64,000 bases of DNA from Pocillopora verrucosa (lineage: Eukaryota > Cnidaria > Anthozoa > Scleractinia > Pocilloporidae). The notes under the pieces were generated by a model. That model made no database searches. It had not been told where the DNA came from and saw only the letters and a list, made by a program, of their open reading frames with translations. Below, in pieces: positions 1 through 11,200 of this stretch. The stretch covers positions 1,468,245-1,532,244 of the forward strand of contig NC_089320.1 of NCBI RefSeq assembly GCF_036669915.1, in the 5' to 3' direction. The first letter of the stretch is position 1; every line of letters begins with the position of its first letter. The position numbers and the translations under genes were made by a program.

Positions 1-2522
1 ACGTAAAACGTGCAGAGGATTACGGGAATAATCAATGCATCCCAATTGATATTTTGACTTATAAGCGTGCATAATACTTTTTTATTTAATTTTGTATTTA
101 TGAAAAGTGAAAGCGGTGTTTGGGAAGTTTTCCATTAGTCCAAAATAAGTAACAGGTCATCGCCGGTAACAGCGACAATACACCTTACCATATTATCGTT
201 AGCTTGTACGTGAGGGTTTAGCAATCTTCTGTGGATTCATTACCAAAAGAAGAAGAATGGCAAAATGTGTTGCATTATCGTCTGTTCGAATCTGTTTCTT
301 GCTTAAAGTTCCGGCACACATTTCACCAAATGCTAGGTGACTTACTTACATAAAGCGAGGGTCAGTTCACCCACAAAGTTCATCTAATTCTCAAAGCTGA
401 AGACAGTACGAGTTGGACATTACTTATTCCTGATTCTGTCGAATGAAATACGTCGTCAAACAATGAAAATTACCCGACTGAGCTTTGAAAGTAGGGGAAT
501 ATTCCGTAAAAAAAATTATCCGATATCTTTAACCATTTCAAGAGAAATTTACTACCTATTAGGGAGTCCTCAAAACCCAAAAAGTTAGTTTTTCTCTTTT
601 GGCATTGTAAGTTTTTGCTTGCTCTAAGCCAGACTGAAACTTAAGTTGACAGAGTATTAACACTCTCACAAATATTTGGTTCGTGCAAACAGAATTGAAA
701 ATATGTCTTATAGTCGTCTCACATAAAAGGAAGGAACTTTGATGAATTAATATATTGAAGAGCAATCTATATCGTTTTCGGATTAATATTAAACGACAGT
801 TAAAATATTTATTTATATTCTAAGATGAAAGAAATAATTATTCCCTGGAATGGGCTTACAATCTTTTGTGTAATGTGCTTTCTTAGATCCCTCCTAGAAA
901 ATTTCAGAGTAATTTCAAGCAACTGTTAAAATATTTATTTATATTCCAATATGTAATAAATAATTATTCCTTGGAATAGGCTCACAATCTAAAGCAAGCT
1001 TCAGTTCCACTCATTGGATGGGACATGGTTGTTAATCCTGTTTTTTAAACTCTTTTAAAGGCTCTATCAGTCTTAGGCGCCCTTACAACCGCCTCTAGTG
1101 CCTTCAAAAACCTATATGATCTTATTCCCCTATGAAAGATTCACCTTTAACCACACACGTGCCGGAAAATTTCCTGATGATGTAAAATTTTCCAAACAAA
1201 AGAGTCATCTTCGAGCAAATTTCGACCCAAAAATAAAGTAATCCAGGATTGCTTTGGTTTTGTGGCACTAACGACTTGGTTACCTCCTTTTCACGCACGT
1301 TTAGGCGTTTGCTTGATTTAACTTTTAGTTCTCATAGGCTCTTGAAGGTGCTTTTTTCTTTCTTCTGATTGGCTTTTATTATTACGTTGGCTTGGGCTTT
1401 ACGACACTCCTCATTCTAAAAATGGCTTTGGACGAGTAATCCATTATCACTCGAAGAAGAAGCAACGTACGTGCCCAAGTACTCCGTTGGGTTCCATTGC
1501 CAGACAATCGACTTCTTGGCTTCAGTTTTTCGTGAAAGGTGTTTTTCCTTTATCTAGTTTCAAGAAAGCTCAAGGTAAGTGGATATTTCTATTCTACAAA
1601 ACCATTATATTTCGCTACACACCGATTACCTATCAAGTTTCTGTAAAATGGCCTTACGGAGATTAAACCAGGAAACCAATTGGGTCTAGATTTTTCATTC
1701 TCCTATTTTTTTTTTAAAGGAGAAATCATCTACCTGAAAAAAAAGTAGGCACGGCAGACGACTCGACAACGTTTGGTCGAATCATTTATTTATCTACTTT
1801 CGTTAATGAAACTGCCATCGATCGTAACATTTTCGCCATTCTTACATTATTATCGACTATTTGTCGACCCAAATTTATCCCTGTTCTCCCTGAATTAAAC
1901 GGCAAGGCTAGTCACTGTGGTAATCCGGACTCTCGATAACTCAAACCCTCTCTAATACGAACCAAAATCGATTTTCCCCTGGATTTCCATCACGCATTTA
2001 TTGTATTGTTACCCTTGGTAACTCGAACCTTCGAATCTCCCGCTAACTCGAAGCAGTTTGCGTTACCCTACAGGTTATTCTCTGTATATATTTTTTTATA
2101 TAGCCACGTCTGTCAATACGTGACAAATCAAAACAAACGGTGAAATGCAGTCCAGAACTTTTACTGTATTTTATTTATTAATTTTTGTTATCATTATCAC
2201 TTTTTTTTCGAGCATCCATTTCCTTTTTTTTTTTTTTCATTACAGAAACTGGGGTCCGTCTGTATATAATGGTAATAGGACTGAGTGGAGTCCAATTCAG
2301 TCTGTAATCATACAAGTAATGAACAAGATCGGACCAGAGCGAAGCTGTAGTCTGATTTGTCAATCGCGAGTATGATTGCTGACAGAATTGGACGACACAA
2401 AGTCCTGTTACCAATTAATCATAACCCTTACAATTAAAAAAATTAAATTAAATTAAAAAACCAAAAAAAAAATACATTTAGGACAAACATCATCGGCAGA
2501 GACAGTGTCTAAAGTAAAAATT
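1..2522. repeat. Segmental duplication block A (left copy)
   Basis: This stretch aligns nearly base for base with 34386-37451. Base 1 corresponds to about 34386, so the homology probably continues off the left edge. The right copy has about 170 extra bases at 34995-35170 and about 520 extra bases at 36680-37200. I see no convincing gene in the block; the short ORFs have no coding character. Near its right end it contains a MITE (about 2267-2415). Confidence 0.9.
2267..2415. mobile_element. Palindromic MITE-like repeat
   Basis: The ends are inverted copies of each other: GGTAATAGGACT on the left pairs with AGTCCTGTTACC on the right. Further in, CCAATTCAGTCTGTAATCAT pairs with the region around ATGATTGCTGACAGAATTGG. 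A copy lies at 37210-37380 inside block A' and a divergent partial copy at 43540-43630. It has no coding capacity. Confidence 0.75.
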
Positions 2523-3055
2523 CCCCAGTTTTTTAATTTTTATTTTTGTTCAGAATAGGTGGTTGTTGCTATGGTTATTGTGATCAATTTGATCAATTCT
2601 GTGATTGGTGGATTTAGCTGAGATGATCGGCTGCTTCAACTGTCCGATTACAGGTGTCCGATTACAGCCAACTGTCAGATTACAAATGTACAAAATGACA
2701 AAAAAGCAGCTGATACGCCATTCACATTGAGGAAATTGTAATGGTTATGATTAAATGAAAATCTGTTGGAAAAGAAATTGGAAAATCTTATTTTCAAGGC
2801 TCGGTCACACTTCTTCGTCATGCAAAACTTTCCAGCAGGCGCTTAAGATATATATGCTCGAAATGTTTTGAAGTGCGATGCTCCATTCCAACCCATTAAG
2901 TTACCCACTAAATCAGTACATGAGTGCAAACCTTATTGAAAGAGGATTTTATAAAATAATTCAAATAATACGCGCGCTCTGATTGGCCATAAAACCATTT
3001 TACACGAGCGTATGTAAACACGGTTTTCGTTCCTCTTTCATTAGTTATTTTATAA

Positions 3056-3244
3056 ATGAAATGTAAAATGGTTTTCGTGTTTACATAGCCTGATGTAAAC
3101 ACTTGGGAGGTTGGGAGAACACTCGATAAGCTGGAAACCACTCCGCTTCGCGTCGTGGTTTCCTACGCTTATCTCGTGTTCTCTCAACCTCCCGTGTGTT
3201 TACATCAGGCTATGTAAACACGGAAACTATTTTACATTTCTTCA
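3056..3244. mobile_element. Palindromic MITE
   Basis: The two halves are long inverted repeats: the left arm passes through GTTTACATAGCCTGATGTAA and GGGAGGTTGGGAGAACAC, and the right arm carries their complements in reverse order. A short GC-rich centre contains GGAAACCACTCCGCTTCGCG. A related fragment (TATGTAAACACGG) lies immediately to the left at 2935-3055, suggesting a nested or degenerate second copy. No ORF. Confidence 0.8.
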
Positions 3245-3540
3245 ATGTCACACATGATGCTTTGTACAACATGTCATAGTATTCAATCAAGTGGCTGTCC
3301 GGTAAACTATATTTTTTTTAAAAATCTCATTTTGTTTTTGAGGATGTCTTTATGAAACCATAACTCAAAGGAGAAGTAGAAATACAACATTGCAAAGACT
3401 AAACCGCTGTGAAGAAACTTGTTGACAATAAGAGAATAGCATATGATCAAAATAGGAAGTTCCACCCAACAACTGCAAACATCACCGATGGTTAATATTT
3501 TCATTTTGTTTTATTACATAAACTAAGATACAATGAATAA

Positions 3541-3548
3541 AGGGGTAG

Positions 3549-3584
<36 letters not shown>

Positions 3585-3636
3585 GGTATAGCAGGTAATT
3601 TAGTGTTAAAGCTAAATTACCTGCTAAGAATACAAT
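3541..3636. mobile_element. MITE fragment just past the end of gene M
   Basis: The segment starting GGTTTCTAAAGAAACTGTGG is almost identical to 6969-7045. It ends in a small palindrome (GCAGGTAATTTAG ... CTAAATTACCTGC). It lies in the likely 3' UTR of gene M, whose stop codon is 24 bases away. It appears to be a deletion derivative of the element at 6969-7216. Confidence 0.7.
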
Positions 3637-3659
3637 GGCAAAATGCCGGAAAAGAAACT

Positions 3660-6600
3660 TTAAGGCAAGAGTGGCTCTTGTTCACTTAAACTCTCTCTAT
3701 CCTGTAAGTCATCAGATGGATTTTCTACAGCAATTTTTTCTCCACTCGGTTTTGTACTGGAGACCTAGATTGACAGAAAATACATGTTAAGAGTGCACAT
3801 ATCTAAAACTATTCACAATTTGTAATCAGGTTGTATTTTCTTCCTTTTGAAAAAATATTGCTCAGTCAAATATCCATTTTCAGTATCTAGGACTAATATT
3901 ATGAGCGTATAGTTCAATTCACGAGAACAAGTAACAACAAGATAAAGAAAAAAAAAGAACTTATCAAGGCGAGTTATCGCTGGGGAAAAGAACTCGTGCC
4001 ACTCGAAAGCTAGAAGGCACTATTATCGAGTGGGTTACGAAGCCAAATTTTAGGGAAAGTATGAAGTTGGTGGGTTTTTGGTATTTATAACAAAACCGGC
4101 TCATCAGTGTTATGTAAATGTACCAGACAAGTTAAATGCTGGCTTGCTGATAAGACGATAAAATGAGGCTCAGTGGGAAATTAGCCTCTTCCTTCCAGAT
4201 GCTTGCCGAAAATACTCAGCCACCCTTCAGTTCGCGTAATGGCGGGGAATTTCAGTTTCATATTTTCTTTTGGCAGGTCAACTGCTTCTTTCTAATAAGT
4301 GCAATTTGCGTTGTTCAGGTAAAATTTTCTCATATCCAGATTCTCCCGCAAAAAAAAAAAAAAACAGTGGAGCATCCTTTCGAACGCCGGTCGGAATATT
4401 TCCGAGTTCTTCAAGACTTCAATATTAGCATTTACCATCGTTTGGAAACACTGGATTTGGGCATGCCAGATTTAATCAATATAGGTGATATGCGAGGCCT
4501 ACTATTATCCCTTGATGGTCGTATTGTGTTGCTACCAGGACGGATTTTTGACCATCAGAGAAAACGGATCAAAACGCTTGGAAAATAGAATGAGGCCTCA
4601 GGAGAGACTGTCTTGCGTTTTACTCTTTCACCTAGCCACGATAAAGTTATTGTTAATCTTGATCATTATCCTAACAATTGGTAACAAATTAAAAAAAATT
4701 AATAATGATAGAAACAGAAATACCCACCGATAAGTCAATGGAAAGATCTTTTTCAAGGACGGTGTATTTGCCATCTGTGACGGTTAATGTCAAAGCAATA
4801 CGTGAGGCATTGCAATCTGGGAGAAGAGTAAATCTCCTGCTTTCACCAAAATTCATTTCTTCAATTTTTTCCTTATCAAACTGAAAGAGTATCAAAAAAA
4901 TATTGTTGGACTTGCCAAGAGGATTCGATTCCTGGCCTCAACATGATTGTAACCATAACTTGAAATGATGCATGCCAAAGAGATTGACGATATGATTTAA
5001 TCGTTGATTCCAATGAAAGTGACCATGCGATCATATTGATGTATCAATGAAAAGCAATGACTCATTACAAATTTAATGGGTACATAAAATGATGTAATTA
5101 CTTAATTTCTCGTTGTTTAGAACAATAAAGCGTTTGCTTTGTTTATATCATTTCCTATAGGTAGGTTTATCGTTTGATCATCGCATCACCTGTTGTGGAT
5201 CCTCAATTGATCCTGATTTCAAATTCACATTAAAGAAATCTGGTCTTTGATATTCCTACAAAGAGGGAGAGCGGAGACAAAAAGTTAAATGGGAATTTTT
5301 CCGTATATTCCATAACTTATAAGAATTACACATTAATTTCCAGTCTTTTTATTTATTCTGATGTCTCCCCTCTAATAACGTTGGGGCGAAAACAAACTTT
5401 TAATTGGAATTGTTTTCGTTTGCAGCCCAGGCATAAATCTGACGCAGGCTAAATTTGCAGAAGTGCGATTAGTTTTACAAACGATTAACCACATGTGACC
5501 AAGACATCTTAACTGGATACTCTAACTTGTACTTTGACCTAGTGGCGTTGTTACCTCGCATTTTTAAAGACCATCTCTAAAAATGAACTAATACATAAAA
5601 TCTTGTTGTTAAGAACAATAAATCTTTTAGTTAAAATCACTTTCTGTGGGTAAGATCATCGCTACACCTGTTGTGGATCCTCGTGTGATTTTAAATTCAA
5701 TTTTGCATCAACAGAATCTAGTCTTTGTAGGTCCTACAAAGAGTGACAGTGGAGAAAAATTGTTAACTTGACATTTTTTTTGTATACTGCAGTATTTGAG
5801 ATAATATCAAACCCTCGGACTTGGAGGTATGAGGGTCTCAATGGGGTTACAACTTTTTAGCTATCGGTTACAATTTTGGCCAACCAAAATCGATCAATTT
5901 ATACGCCTTACGGCTAACTTTTTAGGCTAACTGGTAACCGAGACCTTATTATACTTTGAACTAGTAGCCCTGTTGCTTCGCCTTTCTCCTAAAATAAACT
6001 GCCCCCCCCCCCTCAAGTGCCATGTCTTTTCACTCCCCCACCCGTCCTATGAACGATTTAAAGTGCAGTGATCAATGATAAATACCACGATGAAGTAGAT
6101 GAGGTATACGCCTAGTTACGGATGAGAGCGATGTCGAGGTTAATATATCAGTCAAGAAGTCATATCGATTTTCCACAGACTAGAATAAATAGATAAATAA
6201 AATACAAACAACAAACAACAAACACCTACATAAATAAACAAGCATCGACTCCCACAAATCTGGAAATAGCATGTGGGGAACTGCAACGCACTCTTTAATC
6301 ACATGTAATTGTTAATATATGTTAGCCTGTCAAGAATATTTCAAATATTACCTCTCTTGATATATCCATTTCTTTCGCGTTCATAGACACTGCCAACTTG
6401 TCAGATAGATTTTGACTTATGCCTCGGAAGAACCCGTTCCAAACACAATGTGATCCTTCGAATTTTTTTTCAACAGCCTAAAAAAAAGTACATGGGTAAA
6501 GTAGCATAATAAATGGAAACTATTCTTCAAGATGGGAAACTAGCGGCCATGCATATTACAACCAAGGTTGAAGCTGACGAAACCTGAATATGGTAAACAT

Positions 6601-6972
6601 TTGCAAATTGACTTAACGCTCTAGTTGCTTCCCCTTCGATTCGAAATGTCTGTAAATTTCTCTAACTTATTGCCTCGTCATGTCTGGTTAAACGAAGGGT
6701 TCTTTTTTGTTAGGTGAGTTATAATCGTCTACTTATCAATCGTAGGTATATTTACTAATAGTTTTTTGTTTTGTTTTGTTTTTTTCAAAATCAATTGCAA
6801 GTTGAACAAAAACCTTATACTGGATTCCAGTATTGATCAGAAAATTACTAAACCACTAAATTTTCAATATGTAATTCAATTTATAGAGACCTTTTATAAA
6901 CGCTATGACCATCAATTTAGTCTAGTCAGGCTGGTTCGTGTGAAAATGATCTCATCCGATTAAAAGCATAAA

Positions 6973-7017
<45 letters not shown>

Positions 7018-7420
7018 TATAGCAGGTAATTTAGTGTTAACAACTGGGTTGAAAACGTAAATTAGCCACCGTAAAGGGTAAAAAAGCTGACGTTTCGAGC
7101 GTTAGCCCTTCGTCAATCGCTCTGACGAAGGGCTAACGCTCGAAACGTCAGCTTTTTTACCCTTTACGGTGGCTAATTTACGTTTTCAACCCAGTTGTTA
7201 ACACTAAATTACCTGCGATTTAAAGCATGCTCAGTTTACTCAGGTCATGTTAAAAATAGATCCATGCTTGTACCGTAAGATATTCTTCCAAGTCAATTTC
7301 ATCCTCCTTCCTTAGTATGGTCACAAAAAAGTCCTTTGTAAGCGCACTGAAGGTCAGAAACAGTCGAAGATAGCCTTCGTCTTTTTGTTCTTGTTTACTG
7401 ACCATTGGTAACTGGGACAT
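3660..7420 (-). CDS. Gene M: uncharacterised 176-residue protein, paralog of gene N
   Basis: Function unknown; I do not recognise the family. Four exons on the - strand, in transcript order: 7420-7274, 6477-6352, 4880-4728, 3764-3660. All introns are phase 0 with GT..AG ends. The total is 531 nt, giving 176 residues plus TAA. Residues 1-49 start MSQLPMVSK and contain a hydrophobic/aromatic strand-like run (YLRLFLTFSAL). Residues 50-91 include FEGSHCVWNGFFRG. Residues 92-142 end in LEKDLSIDLS. The tail is acidic and ends EPLLP. No signal peptide or membrane segment is visible; it is probably a beta-rich soluble protein (inference). Exon order, phases and sizes (147/126/153 nt) parallel gene N (156/120/159 nt), with shared patterns in exons 3 and 4, so the model is mutually supported. 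A splice acceptor 11 bases upstream of the ATG (exon edge 7431) implies a further 5' exon that I did not find. A possible poly(A) signal (TTTATT on the + strand) lies near 3510. Confidence 0.72.
5106..5785. repeat. Imperfect duplication inside a gene M intron
   Basis: About 180 bases from 5113 recur in diverged form from 5606, a spacing of roughly 494 bases. Shared landmarks are AGAACAATAAA, CACCTGTTGTGGATCCTC and TCCTACAAAGAG. Both copies lie in the intron between exons 2 and 3 of gene M. No coding frame is evident. Confidence 0.7.
6969..7216. mobile_element. MITE with near-perfect 195-bp palindrome
   Basis: From 7022 to 7216 the sequence is an almost perfect inverted repeat: GCAGGTAATTTAGTGTTAAC at the left end matches the complement of the right end. 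The centre, about 7119, lies between TTAGCCCTTCGTCA and TGACGAAGGGCTAA. The left flank from 6969 matches 3541-3600. It lies in the intron between gene M exons 1 and 2. Fragments of the same arm (GGGCTAACGCTCGAAAC) recur at about 21365-21400. Confidence 0.85.
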
Positions 7421-7445
7421 GATGCAGTTGTCTAAAACGAATAAA

Positions 7446-7513
7446 CTTCATCACTCATAGGAAAGAAACTTCATCACTCATAGGAAAGAAACCTCATCAC
7501 TCATAGGAGGAGT
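7446..7513. repeat. Short tandem repeat, 3 x 23 bp
   Basis: Three copies of a 23-base unit built on TTCATCACTCATAGGAAAGA lie just upstream of the first exon of gene M. The third copy has one change and an altered end. Confidence 0.85.
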
Positions 7514-7794
7514 AAAATAATGAATATCTTATCTTTAAGTAGTTGTTTGTGTAAGAAGCGACCTCTAGAATTAGGTTGAACGATCAGATATTGTGTATAT
7601 TGCAGTTAATTTGATGTCACTGCTGACACTAAACTTACGTAAATGACAATTATTGGACTTCAAAACTTCTCGGAATATTTTTATGTTTACCAGATAACGA
7701 AAAGGAAGATGTGAAAAAACAACAACAACAAGTGTATTTAAGTAAATGCCATAGCTCAATGTGCCTTAAGCGACATCAATATCTTAGCTTGTAG

Positions 7795-8200
7795 CGGAGC
7801 TCCAGCGTAACCCCATAACTACACGAAATGGTAGTAACCCATCAAGTCGAAAAAATTTGGTTGTACGACCGTACGACCGTACGAGGGCACAAGGTGCTAC
7901 TTTTAGCATGCGCGGCCAACTGTACCATGGGCACTATCTTAGCCATTACGTTATTGAGGGGCGAGGGAGAAGGTAATGTGCAGGCGCGATTGCGTGCGTA
8001 ACTTGGATACCCCATTAGTGCGCGCCAAGAGACACCGTCAGATGACGATTAAGTGCGCATAGTCGAACGACGAGCAGCAGTTTAGCGTACTGCGGGCACA
8101 CGGTTAGGCATTGCACGAGGGCTTCACGTGTGCTAGTAGATGAAATTTGCCACCCGCGTGTTGAGCGGGAAATCAAACTGGTCAGGATGTAGTTGAACAG
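7795..8200. other. GC-richer, probably repeat-derived segment
   Basis: The segment has clearly higher GC than its surroundings and includes a direct triplet of GTACGACC/GTACGAG near 7860. It has no long open frame. It looks like an interspersed repeat, but I cannot delimit its ends. Confidence 0.35.
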
Positions 8201-11200
8201 TAATTCTCAGTATTTTTCAATTTCTAAACAACTCGTAAGACAACAATACCGGCAGTGTTTAAGCTTTGTTAACCGGAGGAAATTGTTATAATTCAAGTTC
8301 GTGGAGAGAGGGTTTTAATTGAAAATAGGCTGGATATAAAGAGACAGAGCGACCAAAGAAAGCAACAAGTAAACGGCGTAAAGCGAGTCCAGAAAATCGC
8401 GCAAGAAAGTTACAAAGGACGCCAAAATAGGCAGAATACGGCGAGAGGAACGCGAAAGAGAACAATAAGGGACATAAGTAATAAGGCGAGTTTTTAGCGA
8501 AGAGCAACGCGAGAAGGAAATACAAAGTCGCAAAGTCGCAAAGAGGTCTTCAACAAAGAGAAGCGAACTACAAAGGATCCGCGAAAGAAGAGGAGGTTAG
8601 TCGTGTCTTATCTGGGTTTTCTCTTACGCTAAGACCCAGAAAAAAAATTCAAACTTTTTTTTTTTTACCAATCGTCGTTGGATACATTTTTTTTAATTCA
8701 ACTGATCACGTTTCGGTTAAACATTGAATTTGGCATTCATCGCCTAAAATCTCTTACGCCAGTTCATCGCTCGAACAATATTGCATAGTGCTCGTATTCT
8801 TCAAGTTATTTCTTGTCCTTTCGTTTGAAAGTTTAATACAGTCGTGGTGTTATGGGAATAGAATTTATCTTACGTAATTTGTTTTGCCCAGAAAGTTTTC
8901 AAATGATGTCGAACGGCGAGCGCAAGTTCTACTTTTTTTTCTCTTCAGTTAATTATCGCAGGATTTACTCTATTCATTTGAGAAATTTGCGCTTTGCCGA
9001 AGATGTGTTGTTTTACCCTAAGAACGAAGTAATGGCCTTTCCCAAAATTAAAATAAAATGGGTTGAGTCAGCGATGTTCATGTTAACATTAAGTCTAACG
9101 CGGTAATTTGATTTTGACGATGTTGTCATGTGAGAACCCATTAAACATCTTAGATGATGTCTTATAATGTGGTGCAAACAAAGTCACGGGTAAAATGGAG
9201 ATGGTTCTACAGTGGGATGAGTGAATTTAATTCTTTGGTTGTCGTACTTTTCAGCGCTATGTTTTCATGCTTTCTACTCGATTCGTTCGAACTTCAGGAA
9301 ATGGTTTGTGTCACAAAGCATGGAGCCACTTTCTCTTCGCTTAACATCTCGAGGCGTTATGATGAACATGCTTGCGATATGATATTTTTTTCCTTATGCT
9401 GTAAACTGAAGAATTAATCTCTAAAATTGGTAGTCATCACATTTTGCAAGAAGCGTCTGAGCTGTGATCGTGCAATTAAACGGGGTTCTGGCAATTTGAC
9501 CTCACAAGCGCGCTTGTAAGCACATGGTTCGCGTAAATAATTGTTTTTAACAGTTATCGAATTCACGAGCAGTTTTTGAGAGCCTGTTTCTGTAACCTTC
9601 CTGGATATTTTCTGTTAAATTCATTGAGGTTTAGTCTCGGAATTTCATAAGCGATTATGAATGACTACTTTAATTACTCCTTTCTTGGAGTTATTGAGTC
9701 ACACCCTCGGAATTCCATTAGTAATTAAGAACAACAAATCCGTATATATAGCACAAGTGAAGCACATTTTAAACTTTCATACGATTGTAGGAAACTATAC
9801 TTAATTAACTCTCGATAAATTGGCCTGACATAACTCGATGATTATTTTATTATTTTGTAGCCCCAAAAGCCCGGCATGTGAATCTGGAGGTACTGAACTT
9901 GATATATTTGATATACAAGGCACCCTTCAAGTAGGAAGTTTAGAATAAAATTGCTTTTATGACCGTATATTGCACTCGGTTAACATATGTAGATAGTTAC
10001 TTAAAAAATACATCTTATAGCTGTATTCAGAAGCATAGACATGTAGGCAATATGCTTCTGCTTTATTTTATTGTAAGGGGTTTCCTTTTATGTAACATGT
10101 ATCCATCCTTTAATTTCCTCCTTAACCTGCCTGCAAATAATTGAATTTTATGTTTGAGTTCAAGATAAAACAGAAGTCTTGCAGAGTTCTCATTCCAGAT
10201 GGAATTCAGGTGAGAACATCAGTAAACAAGTTAAAATCATATGCTTCTCCTGAATCTTTAATTTTATTGCCCTGGTTTTTTTCAGAAACTCTATTTTATA
10301 TCTCTGAAAAATCACATTGAAATGGTGTCATGATTGATTTGTGATATTTAGAATGACAGAGGCAGGAAAAACACATTGAGCTTTTTCCTATTCACCAGTA
10401 AGTTAATTAGATTTTGGATTCTACATTCAGACTGGGTGAGTTTAAATTTATTCATATCATGCTTCATTATGGTTTGTTAACCTGGAAAGGTAATTATTAT
10501 AGCTTCACAGATGTTATTGTCGCAATTACAATTAACATTCATAACAAAATTTCATTTAACGTGGAATGTCTCAAGAACACTTTTCCTTTCTCCTCAATAC
10601 CATTTACTATTCCTGGATCACAATTAAAGGTAGCAGGTTATTAAAAAAAAATTATAACTTTTGATTCAGATAATTAATTGAATATGTGAGTAACATTTGA
10701 TGAATTCACATGTAACAGGATGATTAAGCTGAAGATAGCCATAGCTTGCAATTCTGATGATTACAGTTTTCTGAGGTAATTGAAATGTTAGTCCTCGTGC
10801 AGGAACCTTCCACATGACCTGTACAGTCATGTGCTATGAGATATCTTTAGAAAAATGCATTTGTGTTGGCAGAACTATTGTAAATACAGTACCACCAAGA
10901 GACAAAAATAATTGATTTCCTGTAAGCATGAACATTTGGGAGAAGGTATGGTGGTAAATGACCCCTATTTTGCTGGGATGCATAGGGTCTGATGATTGTC
11001 ATGTATATCTTTTAGCTTTTAAACTTTCAACTTTGTATTAATTGTAGCTGTTTACCATGTCTTTTCTCTGTACCATAAGCCCTCAAAAGTTGAAGCAGGC
11101 AAGTGTATAACCTGACTTCCTTTGTTTGGAATTGTGTGATTATATAATTTTGCTATGTAAGTTACCATACTGTAACATGTAATGGATTAAATGCACTAGC

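Noticed and set aside
4163..4733. Two overlapping + strand frames
   Set aside because: They lie in the last intron of gene M and include an A-run; no coding features and no partner exons.
8286..8533. Two overlapping - strand open frames
   Set aside because: Neither matches anything I know, their starts are not supported, and they lie opposite a purine-rich stretch that trivially yields long reverse frames.
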